In this document: piece by piece, positions 1-11,118 of the stretch
How positions within the stretch are numbered: the first letter of the stretch is position 1
Layout: the number at the start of each line of letters is the position of its first letter
NCBI RefSeq assembly: GCF_036030735.1
Contig: NZ_CP107928.1
Span: 8,618,001-8,682,000 of the forward strand
Reading direction: 5' to 3'
Length of the DNA stretch: 64,000 nt
Source of the DNA: Streptomyces sp. NBC_00425
Lineage (GTDB): Bacteria > Actinomycetota > Actinomycetes > Streptomycetales > Streptomycetaceae
Position numbers and translations under genes: made by a program
The notes under the pieces: model-generated
Seen by the model: the letters and a program-made list of their open reading frames with translations, nothing else
Database searches by the model: none
What the model was told of the DNA's origin: nothing

Positions 1-79
1 GGCCAGCCTGAGTACGGCGATGCCGTAGCAGCCGTCCCCCTCCGGCCCGCCGGGTGTCCGGGCCGCAGTGACGGCATGT

Positions 80-110
80 CCGAAGTGCCTTTTTCCACAC
101 AGCACTTCGG
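80..110 (-). terminator. Hairpin terminator after the cutinase gene
   Basis: Perfect 9-bp inverted repeat CCGAAGTGC / GCACTTCGG with a 13-nt loop, 34 bp beyond the stop codon of the minus-strand esterase at 144. There is no real U-tract, as is usual in high-GC actinomycetes. Confidence 0.6.
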
Positions 111-143
111 TGCCCTTCTGCCTCGGGTCGGAGTCAGTCCTCG

Positions 144-2683
<2,540 letters not shown>

Positions 2684-2893
2684 GGCGGCTCCAGGAGAAG
2701 AGGACCGTGCACTCAGGAGGAGGCGGTGTGTGCCGTGAGAGCTGCCGGCGGCGGTGCGGGTGCCGGCCGTGACGTGGAACGCGGACGTCCTGCTCATCGT
2801 CCTCTCGCCCTGGCGGCCGCCCCTCCAGGCGGAGGAGGCCCGACGACGGCCAGGAAGGCGGACCACCGGAGTCCGGCCCGCTCGGCACATCGT

Positions 2894-3619
2894 TCACAGG
2901 AGAGCGGCGAGGGCGGGATACCAGCGGGCGGCGATCTTCGTGTTTCCCGAGGCGGACGGGTGCACCCCGTCGTAGGTGTCGCCCGAGGTGTTGAAGCCCG
3001 TCCACTGGTCGACCACGGTCACCGGGGAGCGGCTTGTGCTCGTCGCCCGGGCCCAGCCGGGGATCCGCGCGTTCAGGTCGGCCACGCGCCCGGTACAGCC
3101 GGTGCAGTTGGCGGGGTTCATCGGAATGATCTGTGCGACCAGGATCCTCATGTTCGGGTTCGACGCCCGCATCTGTGTCACCAGCTTGGTATAGGCGGCC
3201 AGGATGCGGTCGGGCGCGATGCTGCTCCAGACGTCGTTCGTGCCGAAGTGCATGACAACGATGTCGGGACGAGTGGCCGAGAGGCGGGCGGGAAGCAGGT
3301 TCTGGTTCGCCGCGTTGGTGACGAGCTCACCGCCGTGGCCCTCGTTGTCGCCGTCGAACGCTTGGGGACAGCCCTGCTGGCTGAGGGTCCCGACGAAATC
3401 GATGTTCGAGTGGCCGGAACTGCGCAGATGGTTCCACAGCACCGCTCGCCAGCAGCCGGGCGAGCCGGTGATCGAGTCACCCAACGGCATGATGCGTACG
3501 GGAGCGGCCACGGGGGCAGCGGCGCCCACGGGCGCGAGGACCAGTTGGGTCGGACCCAGGGTCAGCGGAAGCAGAATCGGCAGGATCCGGAAGAACGGTA
3601 ATGGTGGGTTGCCGCGCAT
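2894..3619 (-). CDS. Secreted SGNH-family esterase (CE3-like)
   Basis: 241 aa. Start ATG 3619 has AGGAAAGGG upstream; an upstream extension in frame to 3703 is rejected for lack of a signal-peptide-like start. Residues 1-36 look like a signal peptide. GDSI (Ser49), GTND (126-129) and DGVHP (Asp217/His220) are blocks I, III and V of the SGNH fold. Such enzymes remove acetyl groups from xylan or other polysaccharides; the exact substrate is not visible. It is probably a deacetylating partner of the downstream mannanase, by context only. Confidence 0.85.
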   Translation of the reverse strand: MRGNPPLPFFRILPILLPLTLGPTQLVLAPVGAAAPVAAPVRIMPLGDSITGSPGCWRAVLWNHLRSSGHSNIDFVGTLSQQGCPQAFDGDNEGHGGELVTNAANQNLLPARLSATRPDIVVMHFGTNDVWSSIAPDRILAAYTKLVTQMRASNPNMRILVAQIIPMNPANCTGCTGRVADLNARIPGWARATSTSRSPVTVVDQWTGFNTSGDTYDGVHPSASGNTKIAARWYPALAALL

Positions 3620-4044
3620 GTCAGTCCCTTTCCTGTGCGAGCCGGGAGCGCATTCAGAGGTGGGCTTCGGTGACCAGTTGTCTCGCCGCCGCGCAGCCGC
3701 CACAACGGCGACAGGCCTGGCTCGGGTCCACCACTCGTCAGGCGTGGGATGCAGGCAGCGCAGATACCAGGGCGAGGCGGGATTTCCGAAGAAGTGCCCA
3801 GGGGGTGGGGCCGGTCGTAGGCGGTGTTCTGCCGCGTCGGGCGCGGCACTGGGTGCCCGGTGCTGCGAGGTGATGCGCGTGTGCCGGTCAGCGCGAGGGA
3901 GGTGATGCCGTCGAGCAGTCGGTCACGGCGAACCGTATCGTCGCTCTTCGCGGTGCCGGTGGGGTGCCGAGGGTTGCGGCGATCACGGTGGCCTCCGATG
4001 CGTGGGGGTGCCGAGTGAACCGGTGCCACCGGGGGCGGGAAGGG
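3620..4044. other. Intergenic stretch, no gene recognised
   Basis: No reading frame here resembles a protein family on either strand. It lies between the SGNH esterase start and the truncated transporter start, and is probably leftover sequence from a deletion plus the esterase 5' region. Confidence 0.5.
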
Positions 4045-4227
4045 TCATTCACTCGGACGGGCATGGGAACGCTCCCACGGAGCGTAGGAAGACGCCGGGG
4101 CAACGTCAAGGATTCCGTCGAAACTTGGTGTGCGGCCGAATCGCCCGCTCATGGTGCCGATGAGCGAGGCGGCGACGATGCGCTTGAGGCTGGCGGGGGC
4201 TGGGGGAGCGGGGTGTGCGGAGGTCAT
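4045..4227 (-). pseudogene. N-terminal remnant of an MHS-family (MFS) transporter
   Basis: A 60-codon frame starts with a Pro/Ala-rich leader and then reads SLKRIVAASLIGT, the usual beginning of metabolite:H+ symporters of the shikimate/proline-betaine type. After about residue 25 the similarity stops abruptly, where TIEWYDFFLYG would be expected. Its ATG overlaps the stop of the upstream frame (4224-4541) by ATGA. I infer a deletion that removed the rest of the transporter and fused its first codons to the operator region at 4064-4077. Family assignment rests on about 15 residues. Confidence 0.45.
4064..4077. promoter_or_regulatory. CebR-like operator, one mismatch from the consensus palindrome
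   Basis: TGGGAACGCTCCCA differs at one base from the CebR box TGGGAGCGCTCCCA, which occurs exactly at 51588-51601. It faces no intact gene nearby; the next minus-strand start is 445 bp away (SGNH esterase). It may be stranded by the deletion that cut the MHS transporter. Confidence 0.5.
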
Positions 4228-4541
4228 GACGCCACTTCCTCATGTGCGGTGGGGACGGGTATGTGTCGGCACACCGTAGAAACAGGCAGTTCAGGCGCAC
4301 ATTTGGCGGGACACCATAGTTGAGGGGGCAGCTGTGCGTACAACCACCATGCCGGTTCAGGGGTTCGAAGAGGGGCGAAACGAGTGCTGTCCAGGATCGC
4401 CTGCTCGAGAGTGGGGGCGAGTGCGGCCAGTACCTCGGTAGCCTCGGGGACATAGCGGTGGGCGGCGGCCACGCCGATGCCGAAACCGGCCGCGAACAGG
4501 GCAAAGGTGTGTCCGCACCGCGGGTGCGCCAGGCTCGTCAA
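4224..4541 (-). CDS. Small hypothetical protein
   Basis: A 105-codon frame beginning with TTG and ending in a 4-bp ATGA overlap with the transporter remnant. It has a hydrophobic stretch near residues 13-27 and a Cys/Pro-rich C-terminal third. I do not recognise the family. The overlap is the main argument for translation; the weak start and absence of an obvious ribosome site argue against it. Confidence 0.28.
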   Translation of the reverse strand: MTSLAHPRCGHTFALFAAGFGIGVAAAHRYVPEATEVLAALAPTLEQAILDSTRFAPLRTPEPAWWLYAQLPPQLWCPAKCAPELPVSTVCRHIPVPTAHEEVAS

Positions 4542-4580
4542 CGCTTGGCGTCCGCAAGCTCCGCACTGTCATGAGGGTCG

Positions 4581-5328
4581 CTAATCGGACCGGCATGAAT
4601 CCTCATTCATCTTGTCGTTGTCCGGGCGGTAGTGGTTGATGTACGCGCTGTCTGCGGCCACTGCTGCTGAAAGATTGTTCTTGAAGTCAGTGGTCCACTG
4701 GGTTCTCGCGTACTTGACGAGCGCTTTGCGGATTCTTTCGCATTCAGCCAGGTGGCCCTTAGGGAGGCCGATTCCGTAGTAGGTGGGATCTCCGATGTTG
4801 ATGTCTGGGAGGACCTGGAGCTCGTCGTTCTGGGCTGCGTATCCGTAGAGGAGAACCGTGTCGGTGAACACGGCGTCGGTTTCTCGCCGGAGGACCTTCC
4901 GGACGCAGTTGGAGAAGCTCGGTGCCAGGGCCAGTGTCACTCCATGGGGGAGATCGGCGCGGGCCTCGGCCTCGGTGGTTCCGGCGGGTGTCGGCCGCTT
5001 CGGGCTGGGCGGTCAGTTGCGCACCGGAGAGGCAGTTGCTGGTGGCGCCCTGCAGGTTGTCGAGTGAGACGGTGAGCGCGAGGTAGCGCCCCGGCCGTGG
5101 CGCGTTGACGACCAGGTGTGCCACACCGCCCTCCCCGGCGTCGAGGGTGGTGGGGTTGGGGGATATCCGCGGCATGAGATCGACGCCGCTGGAGGGGTGC
5201 CCCTGGAAGGCGATGGCGCCGATGACTCCGCATGCCGCACCCACGGCGAAGGCGCATGCGGCAACAGCGAACAGCCGTCGGCGGATGCCTGGGCGGACGG
5301 GCTCCCAGGGGGTGCAGGTCCAGACCAC
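4581..5328 (-). pseudogene. Frameshifted and rearranged extracellular solute-binding protein remnant
   Basis: The frame opening at GTG 5328 encodes a membrane anchor (RRRLFAVAACAFAVGAACGV) and an extracellular beta-rich segment up to about 5000. The reading then continues only in another frame, which is open from about 5012 to 4581 and contains SFSNCVRKVLRRETDAVFTD, LLYGYAAQN and YYGIGLPKGH. These are typical of the second lobe of SBP_bac_3 amino-acid-binding proteins. The first part does not look like the first lobe of such a protein, so this is probably a fusion of two damaged genes with a frameshift near 4995-5010. A functional product is unlikely. Confidence 0.5.
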
Positions 5329-5763
5329 GACCTGGTCCCGGTACTTAGTGATGAAGACGTGGCGTTCCAGGAAGCGATGCTTCCAGCAGAGTCATCGTCT
5401 GCTGGTGGAACAGCGCCGACGCGTCGTTGACCAGCGCGTTGCCGCCGCTCTCCGCTTCGGCGGCATCGCCGGCCCGAGAACGGTCCGGCTCCGACCGATG
5501 CGGTCCCTCGGACTGGCCGGCCGCCCGGCGTCACGAGGGGAGCGAAGCCCAAGAGGGGTCCGCCTGCCGTGCCCTCTCGCGCTCGGGTGTGGGGTGGCCG
5601 TCGCCAGCCGCCCTGCACGCCGCGGCCGGCCTTCTGCCCGGCTGGACCGGGAGGGGCGACAACGGCCGGTCTCCGGGCGGAGGTGCTCGGCCGGCAGGAC
5701 TCGGCATGTGGAACGGTCGGCGTAGGGGGCGTCCTGCGGACGGGGTCGCCGTACCCGCACGGC
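5329..5763. other. Degenerate intergenic stretch
   Basis: All frames are short. A minus-strand stretch near 5370-5460 is open and of protein-like composition but matches nothing I recognise. It is probably decayed coding sequence belonging to the same eroded block as the solute-binding-protein remnant. Confidence 0.4.
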
Positions 5764-6807
5764 TCAGCGCGCCCCGCGGTCGGGTGACGCCTGCCGGCCG
5801 GTGCGCGCGGCGGCTGTGCTGGAGCGCAGCGAGATCGGTGGGGTCAACAGGATGTGCCGAGGCGGGGCGTCCGGCGCGGTGATGCGTTCCACCAGAAGGG
5901 CAACGGCCTTCTCACCCATTTCCAGGGCCGGTACGTCTGCCGCCGTAAGCGGCGGGCGGAAGTCCTCGGCCCAGGTCCTGGCCGCCACTCCGGTGATGGA
6001 GAAGTCGTACGGCACGTCGAGGCCGGTGTCCGCCAGCGCGCGCTGGATGCCGGGCAGGGCGGCCTCGTTGATGGTGGTCACGGCGGTGAGGCCCGGACAT
6101 CTGCGCAGCAGTGCCTCGACGCATTCCTGACCTGAGCGGGCGTCGTCTCCGCACGGCACTTCGATGCCGTCGAGGTCGCGTTCGGTCACGGCGGCCTCGA
6201 AACCCTCTCTGGCCCTGCGCGCCGGGCCGTAACCCGCCGCGACGAGTTCGGCGGAACGCGTGATCAGAGCCACTCGGCGGTGCCCCAGATCGGCGAGGTG
6301 CCGCACGCAGTGCCGGACCAGGCCGGCGTAGTCGACGTCGATCCAGGACATCTGCTGGTCGCCGGCGGTGTGCCCGATGCCGACGAAGGGCAGTCCGGCA
6401 ACCTGCAGGCGACCCACGCGAGGGTCCTCCAGGCGGATCTCCATCAGGATGACGCCGTCCACCCGGCTCTCCGACACCAACCGCTCGAAGGAGCGGTCGT
6501 GGTCCGCGCCGGAGGGGGACAGGAGCACGTCCAGGTCGACCCGGGCTGCGGCGTCGACCACGCTGGCCACGAAGTCGAGTTGCATGTGTGTGAGCCTGTT
6601 TCCGGCCGGCGGGATGACGAGACCGATCGTCCGGGTCCGGCCCTCCTTGAGGGCCCGCGCGGTCGCGTTGGGGCGATATCCCAACTCGTTGATCACGTCC
6701 TGGACCCGTCTGCGGGTGCTGCTCGCGACGGGTCGCTTGCCGCTGAGCGCGTACGACACCGTGCTGCGTGACACGCCGGCGCGCCGAGCGATCTCCCCGA
6801 TGTTCAT
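5764..6807 (-). CDS. LacI-family transcriptional regulator
   Basis: 347 aa. Start ATG 6807 with GGGGG just upstream; the frame stays open to 7170 but the LacI helix-turn-helix begins exactly at this Met (IGEIARRAGVSRSTVSYALSGK). Residues 1-60 are DNA binding and 61-335 a periplasmic-binding-protein-like sugar sensor ending before an Arg-rich tail. It is divergent from the ricin-tagged enzyme run starting at 7193, and a palindrome lies at 6937-6948 in the 385-bp gap. The simplest role is sugar-relieved repression of that run and of itself. The ligand cannot be read from sequence. Confidence 0.85.
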   Translation of the reverse strand: MNIGEIARRAGVSRSTVSYALSGKRPVASSTRRRVQDVINELGYRPNATARALKEGRTRTIGLVIPPAGNRLTHMQLDFVASVVDAAARVDLDVLLSPSGADHDRSFERLVSESRVDGVILMEIRLEDPRVGRLQVAGLPFVGIGHTAGDQQMSWIDVDYAGLVRHCVRHLADLGHRRVALITRSAELVAAGYGPARRAREGFEAAVTERDLDGIEVPCGDDARSGQECVEALLRRCPGLTAVTTINEAALPGIQRALADTGLDVPYDFSITGVAARTWAEDFRPPLTAADVPALEMGEKAVALLVERITAPDAPPRHILLTPPISLRSSTAAARTGRQASPDRGAR

Positions 6808-6936
6808 GCAGCCCCCAAGAACCCGCCCGGAGGCCGACAGGATAGCCCGCGGCGACCGGTCCGCAGCCGGGCACGGGTGCGCGTTGCCCTCTTTCGGACA
6901 CCGGATCGGCGGGACGCGAACCGATGTGCGTTCACG

Positions 6937-6948
6937 CGAAACCTTTCG
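6937..6948. promoter_or_regulatory. Candidate LacI operator between the regulator and the enzyme run
   Basis: CGAAACCTTTCG has 5-bp perfect arms and resembles the CGAAACGTTTCG type used by actinobacterial LacI regulators, except for the centre CC. A second smaller palindrome, GAATCGATTC, is at 6986-6995. The rest of the 385-bp gap holds no gene. Confidence 0.45.
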
Positions 6949-7192
6949 AGCTGCCGATCGCTTCCGACCCGCAGAATCAGCCGTCGAATCGATTCCGCGA
7001 CAAGGTTCGCGACAGGCCGTCCCGCGACCTTGACAGCTCGCGGAGCCGGGAGCACCGTCTCCCCCCGAAACCTCTCTGCAATCTCGCGCCCCCAGCGTCA
7101 CCGCACGACCCGACCGGGTTGCGCCGACACGGTAGGAGATCAGATGAGAACCGTGCGGCGGGGCCCTCACGCGCCATCACTGAAGGATGACC

Positions 7193-9643
7193 ATGTCGAG
7201 AGCCGAAGTGCTCGGCTGCCGGTGGGCCGCCCCGGTAGCTCTGCTCGCCTTACTGGTCGGGAGCCTGGCCACGGCCACGGCCCCGGACGCGTTCGCCGTA
7301 CCGGCCGAGCGCCAGGCGCCTGCCGCCGCCCTGTACGTGGATCCGGGTGCGGCCCCCGGCGGGAGCGGCACCGCCGAGCAGCCGTTCGCGACGATCGAGC
7401 AGGCGCGGCAGCCCGCGCACCGGCTCTCGGCCGATACGGACGTCGTGGTCCACCTGGCCGGTGGCACCTACCGGTTGTCCAAGCCGCTGACGTTCGGATC
7501 CGGCGACGGCGGCCAGAACGGCCACACCATCGCCTATCAGGCCATGGCCGGGCAGCAGCCGGTCCTGAGCGGCGCCCAGCGCGTGTCAGGTTGGCAGGTG
7601 CATGATCAGAACAGCAATATCTGGTCGGTCCATGTCGGTACGGGTGTGAACACGCGTCAGCTGTACTTGAACGGCAGGCAGGCGCCGCGGGCGGCGATCC
7701 AGGTGCCCCGCTCCAGCTTCACCTTCACCCAGACCGGCCTGACCGTCACCGACTCCTCCCTCGACTACCTGGCCGGCCTCTCGGACCAGAGCCACATGGA
7801 AGTCGAGAGCCTCAACTCCTTCACCGACCGCTATGCGCCGGTCAAGTCGATCAGCGGCAGAACGATCACCATGCAGCAGCCCGCATGGAACAACAACTCC
7901 TGGGGCTACGACACCGTCAACGCGCCGTTCGCCGGCGGGACCATGTACCTGGAGAACAACTACGCGTTCCTGAAGCAGGCCGGACAGTGGTACCTCGACT
8001 CGTCCACGGGCGACCTGTACTACCGGGCCCAGCCGGGGCAGGACCCGAACAGTCTCGACGTCGAGCTGCCCCGGCTGCAGAGCCTGCTCGGCATCAGCGG
8101 CAGCTACGGCTCACCGGCGACCGGCCTGAAGTTCACCGGCATCCGGTTCACGGGAACCTCCTGGCTCGGCCCGAGCGGACCCGACGGCTACGCGGACCAG
8201 CAGAGCGGCGCGCACATCACCGGTGCCTTCGCGATGCCCGCCAACTGGCTGAGCACCTGCAAGTCGGGGTGCACCCAGTTCGAGGCCACCCGCAACCACT
8301 GGGTGCAGATGCCCGCGGCCGTACAAGTCTCCGCCGCCACCGACATCACGCTCTCCGAAAACACCTTCTCCGAACTCGGGCAGGCCGGACTGGGCGTGGG
8401 CAACGACGGCGTCGCCACGGCGTCCGGCGTCGGACTCGGCGCCAACGGCGTCACCGTCACCCGCAACACGTTCACCGACATCGCGGGCAGCGGGATCCAG
8501 GTCGGCGGGATCCGGCCGGACGCGCACCACCCCGGCAACCCGCAGATGACCAACCAGAACATCACCATCAGCAACAACAGGGTCAGCGGGGTGGGCACCG
8601 ACTACAAGGAGACCGCGGGAATTTTGTCCACCTACGTCACCAACGCGACGATCACCCACAACCAGTGCGACCACCTGCCCTACGACGGGATCGACATCGG
8701 CTGGGGCTGGGGGACGAACGACCCCGGCGGCAGCCAGGACTACGCAGACCGGGGCACGTACAACTACCAGCCCGTCTACAGCACTCCCACGACGCTGAAG
8801 AACAACACCGTCTCCCGCAACCTGGTCTTCGACACCAAGAACGCGATGCACGACGGCGGCAGCATCTACAGTCTGTCCGCCATGCCCGGCTCGGTGATCT
8901 CCGAGAACTACATGTACGACAACAACCGCACCACCGCGCTGTACCTCGACGAGGGCTCCCGGTACCTGAGGGTGTCCGACAACGTGGTGCAGGACGCCGG
9001 CAACTGGGCGCTCACCAACGCCAACGCGAACAACCACACCGACGACAGCACCTTCTCCGGCAACTGGTACAACGGCGGCAACACCTACGTGGCCACCGGT
9101 CCGCCGCACAACAACGTCCTCACCGGCAACGTCCTGGTCGGCGGCGCCGACTGGCCGCAGGGCGCCAGGCAGGTCATCCAGCAGGCCGGCGTCCGGCCGA
9201 CCGGCGGCGGCTTCCCCACCGGCTACCACCAGCTGGTGGTCGGCAGCACAGGTCTGTGCCTGGACGTGTACGGCAACTCCACCGTCGCGGGCGCCGCGAT
9301 CGACCAGTGGACCTGCAACGGACAGGGCAACCAGCAGTTCGAGTTCGTGCAGGTCTCAGGCGGCTACGGGCAGCTGAGGGCGCAGCACTCCGGACACGTC
9401 GTGGCGGTGTCGGGCGGCTCCACGACAGCCGGTACGCCCGACATCGTGCAGCAGGCCCCGAACGGAGCGGCCGGCAGTCTGTGGCTGCCGGTACAGCAGC
9501 CCGACGGCTCCTACTCCTTCCAGAACAAGAACAGCGGCCTCTGCCTCGACGTCTACGGCGGCGGCAGCAACCTCGGCCAGCAGCTCGACCAATGGCCCTG
9601 CAAGAACTCAGCCGGCAGCAACCAGGACTTCACGCCCCGTTGA
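7193..9643 (+). CDS. Secreted right-handed beta-helix glycosidase (GH141-like) with ricin-type domain
   Basis: 816 aa from ATG 7193, chosen because GAAGGA sits 5 nt before it; ATG 7187 overlaps that site. Signal peptide about 1-36. The mature start (ALYVDPGA, GTAEQPFATIEQAR, VHLAGGTYRL, PLTFGSGDGG, GQQPVLSGA) follows the pattern of GH141 and related parallel beta-helix enzymes. Many N-ladder repeats (TRNTF, SNNRVSG, SENYMYD, SDNVVQD) follow to about residue 650. The last 135 residues are a ricin-type trefoil (GLCLDVYGN repeats). GH141 members are fucosidases or xylanases, so a pectin or side-chain role is plausible. First gene of the LacI-linked run. Confidence 0.75.
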   Translation: MSRAEVLGCRWAAPVALLALLVGSLATATAPDAFAVPAERQAPAAALYVDPGAAPGGSGTAEQPFATIEQARQPAHRLSADTDVVVHLAGGTYRLSKPLTFGSGDGGQNGHTIAYQAMAGQQPVLSGAQRVSGWQVHDQNSNIWSVHVGTGVNTRQLYLNGRQAPRAAIQVPRSSFTFTQTGLTVTDSSLDYLAGLSDQSHMEVESLNSFTDRYAPVKSISGRTITMQQPAWNNNSWGYDTVNAPFAGGTMYLENNYAFLKQAGQWYLDSSTGDLYYRAQPGQDPNSLDVELPRLQSLLGISGSYGSPATGLKFTGIRFTGTSWLGPSGPDGYADQQSGAHITGAFAMPANWLSTCKSGCTQFEATRNHWVQMPAAVQVSAATDITLSENTFSELGQAGLGVGNDGVATASGVGLGANGVTVTRNTFTDIAGSGIQVGGIRPDAHHPGNPQMTNQNITISNNRVSGVGTDYKETAGILSTYVTNATITHNQCDHLPYDGIDIGWGWGTNDPGGSQDYADRGTYNYQPVYSTPTTLKNNTVSRNLVFDTKNAMHDGGSIYSLSAMPGSVISENYMYDNNRTTALYLDEGSRYLRVSDNVVQDAGNWALTNANANNHTDDSTFSGNWYNGGNTYVATGPPHNNVLTGNVLVGGADWPQGARQVIQQAGVRPTGGGFPTGYHQLVVGSTGLCLDVYGNSTVAGAAIDQWTCNGQGNQQFEFVQVSGGYGQLRAQHSGHVVAVSGGSTTAGTPDIVQQAPNGAAGSLWLPVQQPDGSYSFQNKNSGLCLDVYGGGSNLGQQLDQWPCKNSAGSNQDFTPR

Positions 9644-9698
9644 CCGGCCCGCGTGCTCGTTCACCCCACCCACTGACCCGCACCAGTGAGGAACGCTT

Positions 9699-10835
9699 AT
9701 GAAGAAGTACCTGGCACCCTGGGGCGCGGCGCTGGCGACCGCGCTCGGTCTGGGCGCCGCCCTGCCCGCGGCGGCCGCCACCGGCACCGAGTCGCCGCCC
9801 TCCGCCGTACGGGCCGCCGTGCCCACCGCCCTGCGGTTGATGCCGTTGGGGAACTCCATCACCTGGGGCGTCGGCAGCTCGTCGGGGAACGGCTACCGCG
9901 GCTTCCTGCGGAACCAGCTGGCGGCCGAGGGACACGCACTGGACTTCGTCGGCTCGGGTCGAAACGGCACCATGTCCGACCCGGACAACGAAGGCCACTC
10001 CGGCTGGCGGATCGACCAGATCACCGGCATCGCGGACTCCGTGCTGGCCCGTTACCGCCCGAACGTGGTCACTCTGGAGATCGGCACCAACGACCTGAAC
10101 GGCAACTACCAGATCCCGACCGCCCCCGACCGGCTCCGCGCGCTCATCGACCGGATCACCAGCGCCGCCCCCGACGCGACCGTCCTGGTCGGCACCGTGA
10201 TCATCTCCACCAGTGGCACGGAGGAGGCCAACCGGCCCGCGTTCAACGCCAAGATCCCCGGGATCGTCCAGGCCGCGCAGGCCGCCGGCAAGCACGTACG
10301 CCTGGTGGACATGAGCGCCCTGACCAGAGCGGACCTGGCCGACGCCCTGCACCCCAACGACACCGGCTACCGCAAGATGGCGGACGCCTTCACCGCCGGA
10401 ATCCAGGCAGCGGACGCGGCCGGCTGGATCAAGCCGCCGGCTTCCGCGGGCGGCGAGGTGCGCTCGGGGATCGCGGGGAAGTGCCTGGACGTCAACGGTG
10501 GCAACAGCGCCAACGGGACCGCGGTGGACATCTGGTCCTGCAACGGCTCCGACGCCCAGCTCTGGTCCGCTCGCTCCGGCGGCACCCTGCTGGCCCTCGG
10601 GAAGTGCCTCGACGCCACCGGCCGCGGTACCGCCAACGGCACGAAAATCGCTGTCTGGGACTGCAACGGTGGCACCAACCAACAGTGGCAGGCGTACAAC
10701 GGCGGTTACCGCAACCCGGTCTCCGGCCGCTGCCTCGACCTCCCCGGCGCGTCCGCCGCCGACGGAACGCAACTGGTCCTGTGGGACTGCAACGGCGGCG
10801 CCAACCAGCAGTGGACGGCTCTGCCGGTCTCCTGA
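9699..10835 (+). CDS. Secreted SGNH esterase with ricin-type domain
   Basis: 378 aa, ATG 9699 with GAGGA 8 nt upstream. Signal peptide 1-27. SGNH blocks: GNSIT (Ser53; GNS replaces the usual GDS), GTND (Asn131) and DALHPN (Asp215/His218). Residues 246-378 form a ricin trefoil with three clean repeats (GKCLDV, GKCLDA, GRCLDL, each followed by a QLW or QQW). It probably removes acetyl esters from the target polysaccharide. It lies 55 bp after the beta-helix gene and is followed by a terminator, so it closes the first transcript. Confidence 0.86.
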   Translation: MKKYLAPWGAALATALGLGAALPAAAATGTESPPSAVRAAVPTALRLMPLGNSITWGVGSSSGNGYRGFLRNQLAAEGHALDFVGSGRNGTMSDPDNEGHSGWRIDQITGIADSVLARYRPNVVTLEIGTNDLNGNYQIPTAPDRLRALIDRITSAAPDATVLVGTVIISTSGTEEANRPAFNAKIPGIVQAAQAAGKHVRLVDMSALTRADLADALHPNDTGYRKMADAFTAGIQAADAAGWIKPPASAGGEVRSGIAGKCLDVNGGNSANGTAVDIWSCNGSDAQLWSARSGGTLLALGKCLDATGRGTANGTKIAVWDCNGGTNQQWQAYNGGYRNPVSGRCLDLPGASAADGTQLVLWDCNGGANQQWTALPVS

Positions 10836-10864
10836 CCCGGTGAACCTCAGATGAGGTGAGGAAC

Positions 10865-10902
10865 ACCCGCGCCCGGCACGGCGGCCGTCGCCGGACGCGG
10901 GT
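10865..10902 (+). terminator. Hairpin terminator after the SGNH-ricin gene
   Basis: 13-bp stem with one mismatch (ACCCGCGCCCGGC at 10865-10877, GCCGGACGCGGGT at 10890-10902) followed by TTT. It separates the first two genes of the enzyme run from the GH54 transcript. Confidence 0.65.
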
Positions 10903-10928
10903 TTCACCATGCCCTGACAGCGGCTCAG

Positions 10929-10946
10929 TCCCACGTATACATGGGA
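10929..10946. promoter_or_regulatory. 18-bp palindrome upstream of the GH54 transcript
   Basis: TCCCACGTATACATGGGA is palindromic except for one C/A pair, with a GTATAC core. It lies about 35 bp before a TTGACA element, a reasonable place for an operator. It is not the same as the LacI-like site at 6937, so a second regulator is possible. Confidence 0.45.
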
Positions 10947-10979
10947 TGGATGAGGTTCTGACGTAGGGCGACACGTCTA

Positions 10980-11010
10980 TTGACAGCGCGAGAGGCGTAT
11001 GGAATCACTA
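10980..11010 (+). promoter_or_regulatory. Candidate promoter of the GH54-CE1 transcript
   Basis: A perfect TTGACA hexamer is at 10980-10985. The -10 element is weak: TCACTA at 11005-11010 gives a 19-bp spacer. It would leave a leader of about 100 nt before ATG 11119. Confidence 0.35.
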
Positions 11011-11118
11011 TCGACATGGGATGTCTGAGGATCCCCTGTGGATGCTCCAGAGCGTCCTGGCCCCTTCGGACAGGCACGGCACTCGCTGTCCGCTTCCCCC
11101 ACATATCCAAGGAACAGA

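Noticed and set aside
4763..5067. Plus-strand small frames over the solute-binding-protein remnant
   Set aside because: No start signals or recognisable domain; the minus strand has clear SBP motifs.
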